DNA from: Bacillota bacterium
GTDB lineage: Bacteria; Bacillota; Bacilli; Desulfuribacillales; Desulfuribacillaceae
Length of the DNA stretch: 21,513 nt
Direction: 5' to 3'
Assembly: GCA_023388635.1 (NCBI GenBank)
Contig: JAEWFW010000048.1
Coordinates: forward strand, 1 to 21,513
The position numbers and the translations under genes are program-made. Each line of letters starts with the position of its first letter. The stretch's first letter is position 1. This document shows positions 15,058-21,513 of the stretch, piece after piece. The notes below the pieces were generated by a model. It worked only from the letters and a program-made list of their open reading frames with translations, did not search any database and was not told the DNA's origin.

Positions 15058-16218
15058 TTATTCAATTGACTGCAAATCTATTTCTACCGTTTTATCATAC
15101 AGATAGGTAACATCATCAGTAGATGTGTCAAAGTGTATATACGGCAGGAGCTTGACTGTTTTCTGGTCATCTGACAAGTAGTACTCTCCTTCCATTTCCC
15201 AAAACGTATCAGTCCCACTTCCGCCGCTTGAACCTGTTAACCCCTCGCCATTTTCGTCAAGGACTTCAAATCCCACATCAATGGTCGGCAGTGCCAGCGA
15301 CTGACTGATTTCCGACAACTCAAACGTATATCGGAGCTGCACCATAAGTGGTGAAATGCGAACATTTTTAATTTGCAATACTCCTTGAATTCCTTGGGCA
15401 TCAATTGGAATCACTTGGTCAATCGGATACGTATTGTTATCAGCTAAAATACGCTCCCCTTTGATCACAGTCTTAAATGCCCATTCTCCTTGAATTTCCC
15501 CGAAATAATCTGAATACCTGCCGCCCTCAACTTCTCCGCTTTCCTGATTGACGTTTCCGTGACTTCCGGTCAATCTTGATACGGAACTCTCACCTTCTGC
15601 AAGTTTTTCATACTCCATCGATTTAAAAGTAATTTCAATGTTATAATCACGGTTTGCATCAAATGAGTCAATAAACCCGCTTAACGGCTTCATATAGAGA
15701 TAATCAAAACTTCCATCCACATTACTCGTTCCTAAACTTTGCAATCCATATCCCGTATTCTGATCATATATTTGATCATCAATTTTTACTTGCAAACTTC
15801 CCGGTTTAAAAGGTCCTTTTGCCGATCCGGCTTCATTTACATTAACGCTGAGCAACAAATTATCATTATCTAACAATATTTCATTTAACGTCACGCATAC
15901 GCCTTGCTCTGTGACCGATTCACCAATCTGTTGCTTATATGTCACAAAGCTGCCTTCTTGCTTATTAAAAAAACTCTCAATTTGTTTGCCGATTTTTACT
16001 ACTGAAGCACGAACTACATCCTGATTGAATACAACCGGGACGATGACAAGCAAAGCGGCAGCCACAGCAATTGCCGATTTTCTAAAAAATTGACGCTGAG
16101 GTTTTTGGGCGGGAAATCTGCGCAGTATACGTTGTTTCTCCGCATCCGTCAACGAAGTTTGTTCATATGTATCTGTATCGACAGATACATCATTCAGCAA
16201 TTCATATATTTTCTTCAT
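15058..16218 (-). CDS. DUF4179-type transmembrane anti-sigma factor
   Basis: A 386-residue single-pass membrane protein. A cytosolic N-terminus (1-46) includes VSVDTDTYEQTSLTDAEKQRI, followed by one TM helix (about 47-65; AIAVAAALLVIVPVVF) and a large extracytoplasmic domain beginning VVRASVVKIGKQIESFF. The N-terminal DUF4179-like part and later beta-rich repeats (DUF5643-like) match proteins encoded directly after ECF sigma factors in Firmicutes, where the cytosolic end is thought to hold the sigma factor inactive. It lies 27 bp downstream of the sigma gene with GGAGG before its ATG. The signal sensed is unknown. Complete length; no truncation seen. Confidence 0.85.
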   Translation of the reverse strand: MKKIYELLNDVSVDTDTYEQTSLTDAEKQRILRRFPAQKPQRQFFRKSAIAVAAALLVIVPVVFNQDVVRASVVKIGKQIESFFNKQEGSFVTYKQQIGESVTEQGVCVTLNEILLDNDNLLLSVNVNEAGSAKGPFKPGSLQVKIDDQIYDQNTGYGLQSLGTSNVDGSFDYLYMKPLSGFIDSFDANRDYNIEITFKSMEYEKLAEGESSVSRLTGSHGNVNQESGEVEGGRYSDYFGEIQGEWAFKTVIKGERILADNNTYPIDQVIPIDAQGIQGVLQIKNVRISPLMVQLRYTFELSEISQSLALPTIDVGFEVLDENGEGLTGSSGGSGTDTFWEMEGEYYLSDDQKTVKLLPYIHFDTSTDDVTYLYDKTVEIDLQSIE

Positions 16219-16245
16219 ACCATTTCCTCCTCAAATATATTGTTT

Positions 16246-16797
16246 TTAATGCTTATCCAATAAATGGAATGCGTTACGCAATTTTGTCCTGCCTCTGGAA
16301 AGGCGGTTATACAGGTTATCCACTGTTGTACTTTCATTAACGGCTATTTCTTGCAACGAAATCCCTTGAATATAATATTGAACAAATATGTTCCTATCTT
16401 TATCGCTCAATGCCTGCAATAATCCTTGAAGTTCATCCTCAATCTCCCGCTGCAACATCCCCTGGTCCGGCGAAGCTATATTGGATAAAGCTACATCCGT
16501 TGCGTCTAACGCTTGATATGCCGTCACCTGTCTCCAATACTTGCGCTTATAGTCAATGGCTTGAAAGCGAGCAATGGCGGCAATCCAGTTCTTCAATGAA
16601 TTTTTCTTTCGATCAAAGCTATCAATATGGTTCCATACAGACATCAGCACATCGTCAACACACTCTTCTTCATACATGTGAAAACTGCCAAGGTGCCTGC
16701 GAACGACCGAAACAATCAGTCCCCCATATTGGTCGATCAACATCTTTAATCCTTTATTCTTTTTTCGCTGCAAATATTTTATGATGATATCATCCAC
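16246..16797 (-). CDS. ECF-subfamily RNA polymerase sigma factor
   Basis: A 183-residue sigma-70 family protein with only regions 2 and 4. Region 2 lies at about 15-85 (LIDQYGGLIVSVVRRHLG, ECVDDVLMSVWNHIDSFD, LKNWIAAIARFQAIDYKRK). Region 4 lies at about 125-178 (LSDKDRNIFVQYYIQGISLQ, EIAVNESTTVDNLYNRLSRG). The GTG start at 16797 is supported by AAAGGAGG at 7-base spacing. It is followed by its probable membrane anti-sigma factor, so it should direct an envelope-stress regulon when released. I found no convincing autoregulated ECF promoter upstream. Confidence 0.92.
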   Translation of the reverse strand: MDDIIIKYLQRKKNKGLKMLIDQYGGLIVSVVRRHLGSFHMYEEECVDDVLMSVWNHIDSFDRKKNSLKNWIAAIARFQAIDYKRKYWRQVTAYQALDATDVALSNIASPDQGMLQREIEDELQGLLQALSDKDRNIFVQYYIQGISLQEIAVNESTTVDNLYNRLSRGRTKLRNAFHLLDKH

Positions 16798-16890
16798 TGC
16801 TTTGCCTCCTTTGTAAAAGCTCTTACATCAGTTAATACGAATGTCCGCACCAAAACCTATCATGTTAATTATAACTTTCTACACAATACA

Positions 16891-16920
16891 AAAAAACTGC
16901 CGTCAATTTGACAGCAGTTT
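16891..16920 (-). terminator. Terminator of the SLH/WG-repeat gene
   Basis: The stem AAACTGC-C-GTCAA with TTGAC-A-GCAGTTT (16894-16920) has one internal mismatch and is followed on the minus strand by seven Ts. Its core resembles the 14892-14925 terminator. Confidence 0.8.
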
Positions 16921-16948
16921 CGTCATCTTATATACCATTTTTACAATG

Positions 16949-18592
16949 CTACTCCCTTGCTTCCAGCACTAATTGCCCTGATACGTCAAAGTAACGAGAT
17001 CCTGCGCTGTCAACAACGCTTACAAGTCCGCTGATAAATTCAATTTTTGCGTCAGGTGCAAGTGCTATTTTCGCCGACACATCACCGGCAGTCGAAAATA
17101 CTACCGCCTCCGTTGACGAAGCACGGTACAAATAATGCCCGATGCCGTTGGTGTGTAGCGCACCCGTAATGTACCCTGGGAACTTATGCACTACCGTCTT
17201 GCCGTCTGCTGCATATAGCGTATACGGTTCACCGGTTTTGCTTGCAAGAATCTGCTTAAACGGTGTAATTTTTATATAATCGTATTCCGGTTCCATAACT
17301 GTCTTGCCGTCAATCTGTATTACACCACGCATAGAACGCCAATTGCCGTTTTTGTCTTGCCAATTGTCGGGACCACCTTCTTTACCAGCTTTCATAGTCA
17401 CGATCAGATTGCCTACCTGACCTTCCGAACCGGAGATGATGATGTCGCTCCTTTTCCCCAAATCATTAGTATAAACAATTTCCCCACGCTTATTTCGCAG
17501 ATGGTACAGAAAATCGGGTGGACCGTGCGTCACCGCTACACCATCGTAGAATGCACCACCCCAATAACCGACACCAAATTCTGCCCCGTTACGATCGTAA
17601 TACGATTGGTAATCTTGAAACCAAATACCCAACATCCCTTCTGAGAAAGATTTAATTTCACTATCCCTTCCCCCATATAGAACATGCAGGTAATCGCCAT
17701 AAAAGCGCACAGACGGCGGATCAGAGTTTATGAACGGATAATCACCTGCGAAACGATGACCGTTCTCCATCCGCTCTCCCGTAGAATCGATTACGAAACA
17801 CATATGCGGTTCTTCCGGCAAGGAGACGATGCCGTAACCTCGGTTCCATTCGCTTGCGTAAATATACTTCGGTGCAATCACAAACTGACCGCTTTTGTCA
17901 ACATAGCCCCATAATCGCATACCATCAACATTAACACTCATTGGAAATAGGTTCGGCAATGCGTCGCCCTGTCCTTGCAGCGTCTGATACATCCGCCCAA
18001 CAGTCATAATCGCCGCTTCACGAGTGTACGGTGCTGATGGCTGAAATTCGTTCATATCGGTTCCTGTCATAATACCCGTTTCGCGCGCCGCATATACTGC
18101 TTCGCGTGCCCACGCCGGAATCAGCCGCGCATCATCATAGACATAAGGGAAGCCGGTATAGTCATCTAGGAGGTTCGCCGTACGCATCAACATAGCAGCG
18201 GCTTCGGCGCGGTTAATGCCGCGCGTAGGTGCGAACAATCCGTTACCAACCCCTTGGACGATGCCGAGGGCATTTGCCGCCAACACCGACGTATCGGAAG
18301 TATCGCTGAACGCATGTGCATTGATCGTCAAGTTACGCTCTGAAAGCAGAACTTCAATCGCTTTGCTTGTATAAGATTCAAGCAGTCGTATTGTCAGACG
18401 ACAGTAGTCAAGGCGTGTGATACCGTTCTGATAATTCTGCTGCATATCCTCCGGGACAAGTCCTTCCTCGATTGCCTTAGTGACTTCCTCAACCGCCCAC
18501 AGTGAAGGTTCTGCCGCATATACACTACTCGTACCCAAACATAGTATAAGTGTAGATACAATCAGAAAAATCGTACGTCTTATTTTGTTCAT
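16949..18592 (-). CDS. Secreted SLH-domain and WG-repeat protein
   Basis: A 547-residue exported protein. The signal peptide is about 1-26 (RRTIFLIVSTLILCLG, then SSVYA/AEP). Three S-layer homology domains follow at about 30-75, 92-142 and 150-205 (for example GLFAPTRGINRAEAAAML and EFQPSAPYTREAAIMTVGRM), which would anchor it to cell-wall secondary polymers. The rest is a beta-rich domain with at least one clear WG repeat (LWGYVDKSGQFVIAPKY, about 227-243) and degenerate ones. WG repeats have no single known function. The ATG has AAAGGAG nearby. It has its own terminator and a possible extended -10 promoter, so it is probably monocistronic. Confidence 0.85.
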   Translation of the reverse strand: MNKIRRTIFLIVSTLILCLGTSSVYAAEPSLWAVEEVTKAIEEGLVPEDMQQNYQNGITRLDYCRLTIRLLESYTSKAIEVLLSERNLTINAHAFSDTSDTSVLAANALGIVQGVGNGLFAPTRGINRAEAAAMLMRTANLLDDYTGFPYVYDDARLIPAWAREAVYAARETGIMTGTDMNEFQPSAPYTREAAIMTVGRMYQTLQGQGDALPNLFPMSVNVDGMRLWGYVDKSGQFVIAPKYIYASEWNRGYGIVSLPEEPHMCFVIDSTGERMENGHRFAGDYPFINSDPPSVRFYGDYLHVLYGGRDSEIKSFSEGMLGIWFQDYQSYYDRNGAEFGVGYWGGAFYDGVAVTHGPPDFLYHLRNKRGEIVYTNDLGKRSDIIISGSEGQVGNLIVTMKAGKEGGPDNWQDKNGNWRSMRGVIQIDGKTVMEPEYDYIKITPFKQILASKTGEPYTLYAADGKTVVHKFPGYITGALHTNGIGHYLYRASSTEAVVFSTAGDVSAKIALAPDAKIEFISGLVSVVDSAGSRYFDVSGQLVLEARE

Positions 18593-18669
18593 GATACTCC
18601 TTTCTTCTCGCCATTTTTTATTTCCATCCTTTTACACACCAAATAATTTATTATCAAATTGTTTTATTA

Positions 18670-18678
18670 ATTATAGCA
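18670..18678 (-). promoter_or_regulatory. Possible extended -10 promoter of the SLH gene
   Basis: The minus strand reads TGCTATAAT, a perfect -10 with the extended TGn element, about 78 bp before the SLH start. No good -35 is seen. Confidence 0.35.
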
Positions 18679-18697
18679 TTTTACCTATAGTTTGTAG

Positions 18698-19153
18698 CTA
18701 TAATCTTCTTGCCAAATATCTGTATACGAGTAATCCACTAACATACTGGAACGCTATAATTCCATAGATCGTCAATATAATCCACATATCGACGCCTAGG
18801 ATAGTAAACACAATATTCGCTGCAAACAGTACGAGAAACATTATTTGATATACAATTTGCCCTGATTTCTCACGAAGCATCATCTTTCGCTCGTCTCTTA
18901 AATTAATCGATTCCTCTCTCAACCGCTCAGCGTATACAGATTTGTTCTTAGATGTATTCCAATATAGGTATCTAAAAATAGTCAACACTCCGGTAAAAAT
19001 AAAAGTACACCCTAAATTAAAAATAAGATCTCTATGTTTCAGTTGATCTCCCATAAAATATACAGAAACTGCTACAATAAGCCCAGCGCAAATAATAATC
19101 ATCGCAGATTTCAACAAATTGTTCAAACCCTGTTTTGATAAATCACCATTCAT
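18698..19153 (-). CDS. Four-TM membrane protein with DER motif (module 2, third gene)
   Basis: A 151-residue protein with hydrophobic segments at about 15-34, 43-62, 98-116 and 120-143. Between TM2 and TM3 is a charged loop carrying DERKMMLREKSGQIVY (87-102), matching the DER pattern of the neighbouring gene and of the module 1 protein. The basic C-terminus (YRYLARRL) fits a cytosolic end. The ATG has GAGGAGGAG upstream. It follows the preceding membrane gene by 57 bp in the same orientation and is probably in the same transcript. Family not firmly recognised; the two module 2 proteins look like diverged paralogues that might pair in the membrane. Confidence 0.8.
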   Translation of the reverse strand: MNGDLSKQGLNNLLKSAMIIICAGLIVAVSVYFMGDQLKHRDLIFNLGCTFIFTGVLTIFRYLYWNTSKNKSVYAERLREESINLRDERKMMLREKSGQIVYQIMFLVLFAANIVFTILGVDMWIILTIYGIIAFQYVSGLLVYRYLARRL

Positions 19154-19210
19154 TTTGTCTCCTCCTCATAAATTAATACGTCGTCTATGAATTCGATATA
19201 CTATTGCGAA

Positions 19211-19648
19211 CTACATTTCTTTATGAAATTTACTGAGATAAAACACCATAGAAAACACGACGAATAAATAGCCCGCCACAAGCGTCAACACTACATACAT
19301 ATCGACTTGCATGAGAGCAAACGCTAAAATAAGTGCGCTATATACCATCAACATCAAGTCATAGGCTTTTGCCTTTGCTTGGTTGCTAATTGCTATGTTG
19401 CGTTCATCCTTTGCGTCAATTTCAATTTGTTTAGCAGCGCTCGGGTCTTTTCTCAAAAGTTGATTCCTTATCGCCGTACCAAAATTCCCTCCGAATATAC
19501 CTGTGCCTATCCCTATACAGATATATGGCAGTGTGAGCATGATACCTTGCGTATCCGGAAATGCTTTTATAAGCACGAGCCCTACCATCAGCAGTACAAT
19601 CCCAAATACAGCGAGTACGACATATTTTTTGACACTGTTATTTTTCAT
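19211..19648 (-). CDS. Four-TM membrane protein with DER motif (module 2, second gene)
   Basis: A 145-residue protein starting MKNNSVKKYVVLAVFG. Hydrophobic segments lie at about 8-28, 36-58, 97-117 and 119-140, and DERNIAISNQAKAKAY occurs at 81-96 in the loop between TM2 and TM3. The start at 19648 is set by GAGGAGGAAC 8-9 bases upstream and overlaps the 3' end of the XRE gene by 11 bases, so the two are translationally coupled. The N-terminal glycine-rich stretch after TM2 (GIGTGIFGGNFGTA) is notable. It resembles DUF2178-like proteins found beside XRE regulators. Function unknown. Confidence 0.82.
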   Translation of the reverse strand: MKNNSVKKYVVLAVFGIVLLMVGLVLIKAFPDTQGIMLTLPYICIGIGTGIFGGNFGTAIRNQLLRKDPSAAKQIEIDAKDERNIAISNQAKAKAYDLMLMVYSALILAFALMQVDMYVVLTLVAGYLFVVFSMVFYLSKFHKEM

Positions 19649-19850
19649 TCTTTTGTTCCTCCTCATAGATAAATATTTCTTCAATGCTCATTTCAAAAAA
19701 TTTAGCTATCTTGAAGGCAAGTAAAATAGAGGGATTGTAGCGCCCGTTTTCCAGTGAGCCAATCGTTTGTCTCGATACTTCCAGGGCAGCGGCAAGCTCT
19801 TCTTGTTTTATGCCTCGTTGTTTGCGAATTTCCTCCAACCGATTTTTCAC
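19638..19850 (-). CDS. XRE-family repressor of membrane-protein module 2
   Basis: A 70-residue Cro/C1-type regulator: MKNRLEEIRKQRGIKQEELA, then VSRQTIGSLENGRYNPS, then AFKIAKFFEMSIEEIF. The start is GTG at 19850, with GAAGGTGG at good spacing. Its recognition helix nearly matches the module 1 regulator, in line with the related operator-like repeats upstream of both. It is the first full gene of an operon with two membrane proteins, the reverse of the order in module 1, and its promoter region holds three operator-like sites, so autorepression is likely. The short acidic/basic tail (YEEEQKNEK) is dispensable-looking. Confidence 0.9.
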   Translation of the reverse strand: MKNRLEEIRKQRGIKQEELAAALEVSRQTIGSLENGRYNPSILLAFKIAKFFEMSIEEIFIYEEEQKNEK

Positions 19851-19900
19851 AGTCTACCACCTTCCCATATAAAGCTTACTTTTTCCAAATAATCCTTCAA
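19847..19900 (-). CDS. Possible 17-residue leader peptide upstream of the XRE gene
   Basis: TTG at 19900 opens a frame reading MKDYLEKVSFIWEGGRL and stopping at TGA 19849-19847. GGAGGTGG lies at 19905-19912 just upstream, a stronger site than the one before the XRE gene. The stop overlaps the XRE GTG start (GTGA). No other gene explains this ribosome binding site. It could couple translation of the regulator; it may equally be chance. Confidence 0.35.
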   Translation of the reverse strand: MKDYLEKVSFIWEGGRL

Positions 19901-19916
19901 ACTGCCACCTCCAAAA

Positions 19917-19980
19917 TGGAAAGTTTACTTTACATCTAAAGTGTACTATACTATCTCAAAAATGTAAAGTACACTTTCCA
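19917..19980. repeat. Inverted repeat with three 18-bp operator-like sites, module 2 control region
   Basis: TGGAAAGTTTACTTTACAT (19917-19935) and ATGTAAAGTACACTTTCCA (19962-19980) are reverse complements with one mismatch over 19 bp. Each is itself near-palindromic. A third copy, TCTAAAGTGTACTATACT (19935-19952), matches the same unit at 14 of 18 positions and lies directly next to the first. Together they cover the probable promoter. Confidence 0.8.
19940..19968 (-). promoter_or_regulatory. Probable promoter of membrane-protein module 2
   Basis: On the minus strand, TTTACA (19968-19963) and TACACT (19945-19940) are 17 bases apart, the first inside one operator-like site and the second inside the middle site. 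The sequence just after the -35 (ATTTTTG) is the same as in the module 1 promoter. Confidence 0.45.
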
Positions 19981-19987
19981 TCAAAAC

Positions 19988-20013
19988 AAAAAAACTGCCT
20001 CATAATCGGCAGT
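19988..20013 (-). terminator. Terminator of the lipoprotein gene
   Basis: Stem ACTGCC/GGCAGT (19994-20013) with an 8-base loop is followed on the minus strand by seven Ts. A second GGCAGT-type arm (20025-20031) offers a competing pairing. Confidence 0.75.
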
Positions 20014-20117
20014 CGACTTTAACAAGGCAGTATAAAGACTAAACTTTTAAATTTGAACGCGGTAAATACTACGCTAAAACAAGCAAAGAAATTATATTTA
20101 GAAAGGTTTGTAGAAAG

Positions 20118-20906
20118 TTATTCACTGTATTGGTTATTCTGTATATCTCCTTGTGCATCTATCCATATAATTTGATCTGCGCCAGACAAATCATTTGTAC
20201 TAAAGTGTATTTGCCAAACGCCATTGGTATAATCAAAATGCGATCTTATTGTGTCATACGATACTGTGCATTCCGCTTTTGCAATTTCAATTGCCTCTGT
20301 CTCCGACAAAATGTTCTTTCCAATCTCTACACTTTCCAGAATAGACATGATGGTACTCTCATATTGCGACCATAGGTCTTTTGAAGTGTAGCATTCAACT
20401 GCATAATCACCTGGAACATCACGATAAATTAGGAAAAACCAATAACTATTATTTGTACCTTCTGTACATTTGGTTGCCGTCAACCCATTTTTAAATGAGA
20501 TATCTTCAAAAGTAACACCAGTGCCGCACAGACCAATTCCATTAGCATGGTAACGGAAATCAATCGTCATTGACGGCTGAGCTTTCGACCAAAATCGTAT
20601 GCCAAAGTTATTGGCATATTCATTAGTAGTACTGTTATCAGCATCTCCTTCACCAGCCATAATTTCGTACTCCCATTCTTCGGGGAGCTCAAGCTTCATG
20701 TTGGCATATTGGTAGCTGTATTCAACAGTTTCTATATTTCTCGGCTGTTCGACTTTACTGCTTTCTGGCAAACTGTTTTGGGGGTCAGAATTTCTTCCTT
20801 CAATCTCGGTTTTCGTAGAGTCCTGCGCACAGCTCGAAAAGATCATTGTAAACAGTAACATAGATAGTGCGACAAACAATATCCTTTTCACCGTTTTACC
20901 TCTCAT
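20118..20906 (-). CDS. Lipoprotein with PepSY-like C-terminal segment
   Basis: A 262-residue predicted lipoprotein. A basic N-terminus and hydrophobic stretch end in the lipobox FSSC with Cys26, followed by a Ser/Glu/Asn-rich linker (27-60). A beta-rich middle region contains LELPEEWEYEIMAGEG and MTIDFRYHANGIG. The end (about 200-258; SETEAIEIAKAECTVSYDTI, then GVWQIHFSTNDLSGADQIIW) resembles PepSY-type domains, a tentative match. The ATG has TGGAGG 8 bases upstream. It is monocistronic by its terminator and the 108-bp gap upstream. Role unknown; PepSY-like domains are associated with inhibition of extracellular proteases or with signalling. Confidence 0.8.
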   Translation of the reverse strand: MRGKTVKRILFVALSMLLFTMIFSSCAQDSTKTEIEGRNSDPQNSLPESSKVEQPRNIETVEYSYQYANMKLELPEEWEYEIMAGEGDADNSTTNEYANNFGIRFWSKAQPSMTIDFRYHANGIGLCGTGVTFEDISFKNGLTATKCTEGTNNSYWFFLIYRDVPGDYAVECYTSKDLWSQYESTIMSILESVEIGKNILSETEAIEIAKAECTVSYDTIRSHFDYTNGVWQIHFSTNDLSGADQIIWIDAQGDIQNNQYSE

Positions 20907-20920
20907 ATACGTTCCTCCAT

Positions 20921-20944
20921 AATAACTACTGAAATAACTACTGA
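20921..20944. repeat. 12-bp perfect tandem duplication in the lipoprotein 5' region
   Basis: AATAACTACTGA occurs twice in tandem (20921-20932, 20933-20944), immediately upstream of the lipoprotein ribosome binding site. Confidence 0.85.
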
Positions 20945-21014
20945 GTCAATAAATAAGACGTAAAAACGATCAGAAAAGTTGCTGCTTTTTGGAAGCCATT
21001 TCACAATTCTTATG

Positions 21015-21513
21015 CTATTTCTGTGCTTCGTGGATCACAACGCTAATCGTATGCTGCTCTGGATTATCCAACGCCGCTTGCAAACGCTCCTTTAACTCTC
21101 CACTCTCGATATCCTCAGCTGTCGCATAGTGAACCATGACCAGCCCGCCATTGTTCTCCGCAAAAATACCGAATTGTGATATAGGATATTCTTTTTCTTC
21201 AAGAATTTTGTGGACTTCTGTTAGAATCTTTGTTATATTCTCAACTGTCCGTTCCTCAATATCTGTATATACCACCAACTGCGTCTCTATAGGTAAATTT
21301 TTGTCAAATGGCGTTCCCGGCGTAAATGGATTTGACGCCTTGTCAAGTACCTCGCGATCATACTCAATGCGGACTTCATTGATCGGAAATGATGCATACT
21401 TCTGCAAAACCGGTGTCACTTGTGCAGAATATTCCTGACCCAATCTTTCCAACGTGTTAAATCCGCTCAGCACATAGGATGCGTAATCGTCACGGACGAT
21501 CTCACCGTTTTTA
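21015..21513 (-). CDS. Unrecognised protein, 5'-truncated by window edge
   Basis: The C-terminal 165 residues of a protein whose frame stays open to the right edge (KNGEIVRDDYASYVLSGFNT at the visible N-terminal side). An in-frame GTG at 21473 has no ribosome binding site, so the true start is outside the window. Visible sequence looks like an alternating alpha/beta fold: NEVRIEYDREVLDKASNPFT, LVVYTDIEERTVENITKILT, ISQFGIFAENNGGLVMVHYA, and HTISVVIHEAQK at the end. No family is recognised. It is about 108 bp upstream of the lipoprotein gene with only a weak AAAAG/CTTTT hairpin between. Confidence 0.7.
   Translation of the reverse strand, partial: KNGEIVRDDYASYVLSGFNTLERLGQEYSAQVTPVLQKYASFPINEVRIEYDREVLDKASNPFTPGTPFDKNLPIETQLVVYTDIEERTVENITKILTEVHKILEEKEYPISQFGIFAENNGGLVMVHYATAEDIESGELKERLQAALDNPEQHTISVVIHEAQK

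Noticed and set aside
16830..16875. A possible autoregulated ECF promoter (AAC ... CGT) upstream of the sigma gene
   Set aside because: The distance between the AAC and CGT elements is 24 bases, longer than usual for ECF promoters, and the GGAAC context is missing.
16949..18592. SLH/WG protein considered as a lipoprotein because of Cys18 in the signal peptide
   Set aside because: The residue before the Cys is Leu, which does not fit a lipobox, and a normal signal-peptidase site (VYA/AEP) follows.
1..21513. tRNA, rRNA, CRISPR arrays, insertion sequences and integrase genes
   Set aside because: No transposase or integrase motifs, no regularly spaced repeats, and no tRNA or rRNA signature sequences were seen by reading.

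Overview
The window comes from a motile, endospore-forming Firmicute. It opens with the C-terminal part of the mother-cell sporulation sigma factor SigK, genes are preceded by strong GGAGG-type ribosome binding sites, and a full chemotaxis cluster is present. The SigK wording around its conserved region-3 stretch looks more Bacillus/Paenibacillus-like than clostridial, but I cannot fix the genus. Base composition is AT-rich to moderate.

Layout. 1-1476 (plus strand): sigK 3' end with terminator; a small SinR-like XRE regulator with a divergent 47-codon ORF and palindromes on both sides; and a YbaN/DUF454 membrane protein. Everything from 1557 to the right edge is on the minus strand. 1557-2658: a small helical protein and a LysE/RhtB exporter with a Ser-rich insertion. 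2834-10876: an eight-gene chemotaxis cluster, in transcription order STAS protein, cheY, cheA, cheR, cheD, cheB, one mcp, cheW, closed by a terminator at 2769-2801. 10906-14178: a large SWIM/SNF2 ATPase whose stop lies 29 bp before the STAS start. 14284-14793: a three-TM membrane protein plus an XRE regulator (module 1). 15058-16797: an ECF sigma factor with a DUF4179-type transmembrane anti-sigma protein. 16949-18592: a secreted SLH/WG-repeat protein. 18698-19900: a possible 17-codon leader, an XRE regulator and two four-TM membrane proteins (module 2). 20118-20906: a lipoprotein. 21015-21513: an unrecognised protein running off the edge.

How the parts work together. The chemotaxis genes form a complete receptor-to-flagellum circuit: dCache receptor, CheW coupling, CheA kinase, CheY output, CheR/CheB adaptation and CheD deamidase. 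Several details look closer to proteobacterial systems than to the Bacillus subtilis one: a receptor tail ending in a docking pentapeptide (DFEKF), a receptor signalling domain resembling the Tar type, a CheA second domain unlike B. subtilis P2, and no CheC, CheV, CheX or CheZ in the cluster.

The most novel-looking feature is the pair of XRE plus membrane-protein modules at 14.3-14.9 kb and 18.7-20.0 kb. Their regulators have nearly the same recognition helix, their three membrane proteins share a cytosolic DERxxx[IL]xx[KQ][AS] motif, and each module is headed by long inverted repeats built from the same 18-bp palindromic unit (about TGTAAAGTACTTTNCA) sitting on the promoter. This suggests a small, possibly cross-talking, membrane-stress or antimicrobial-response regulon of unknown function.
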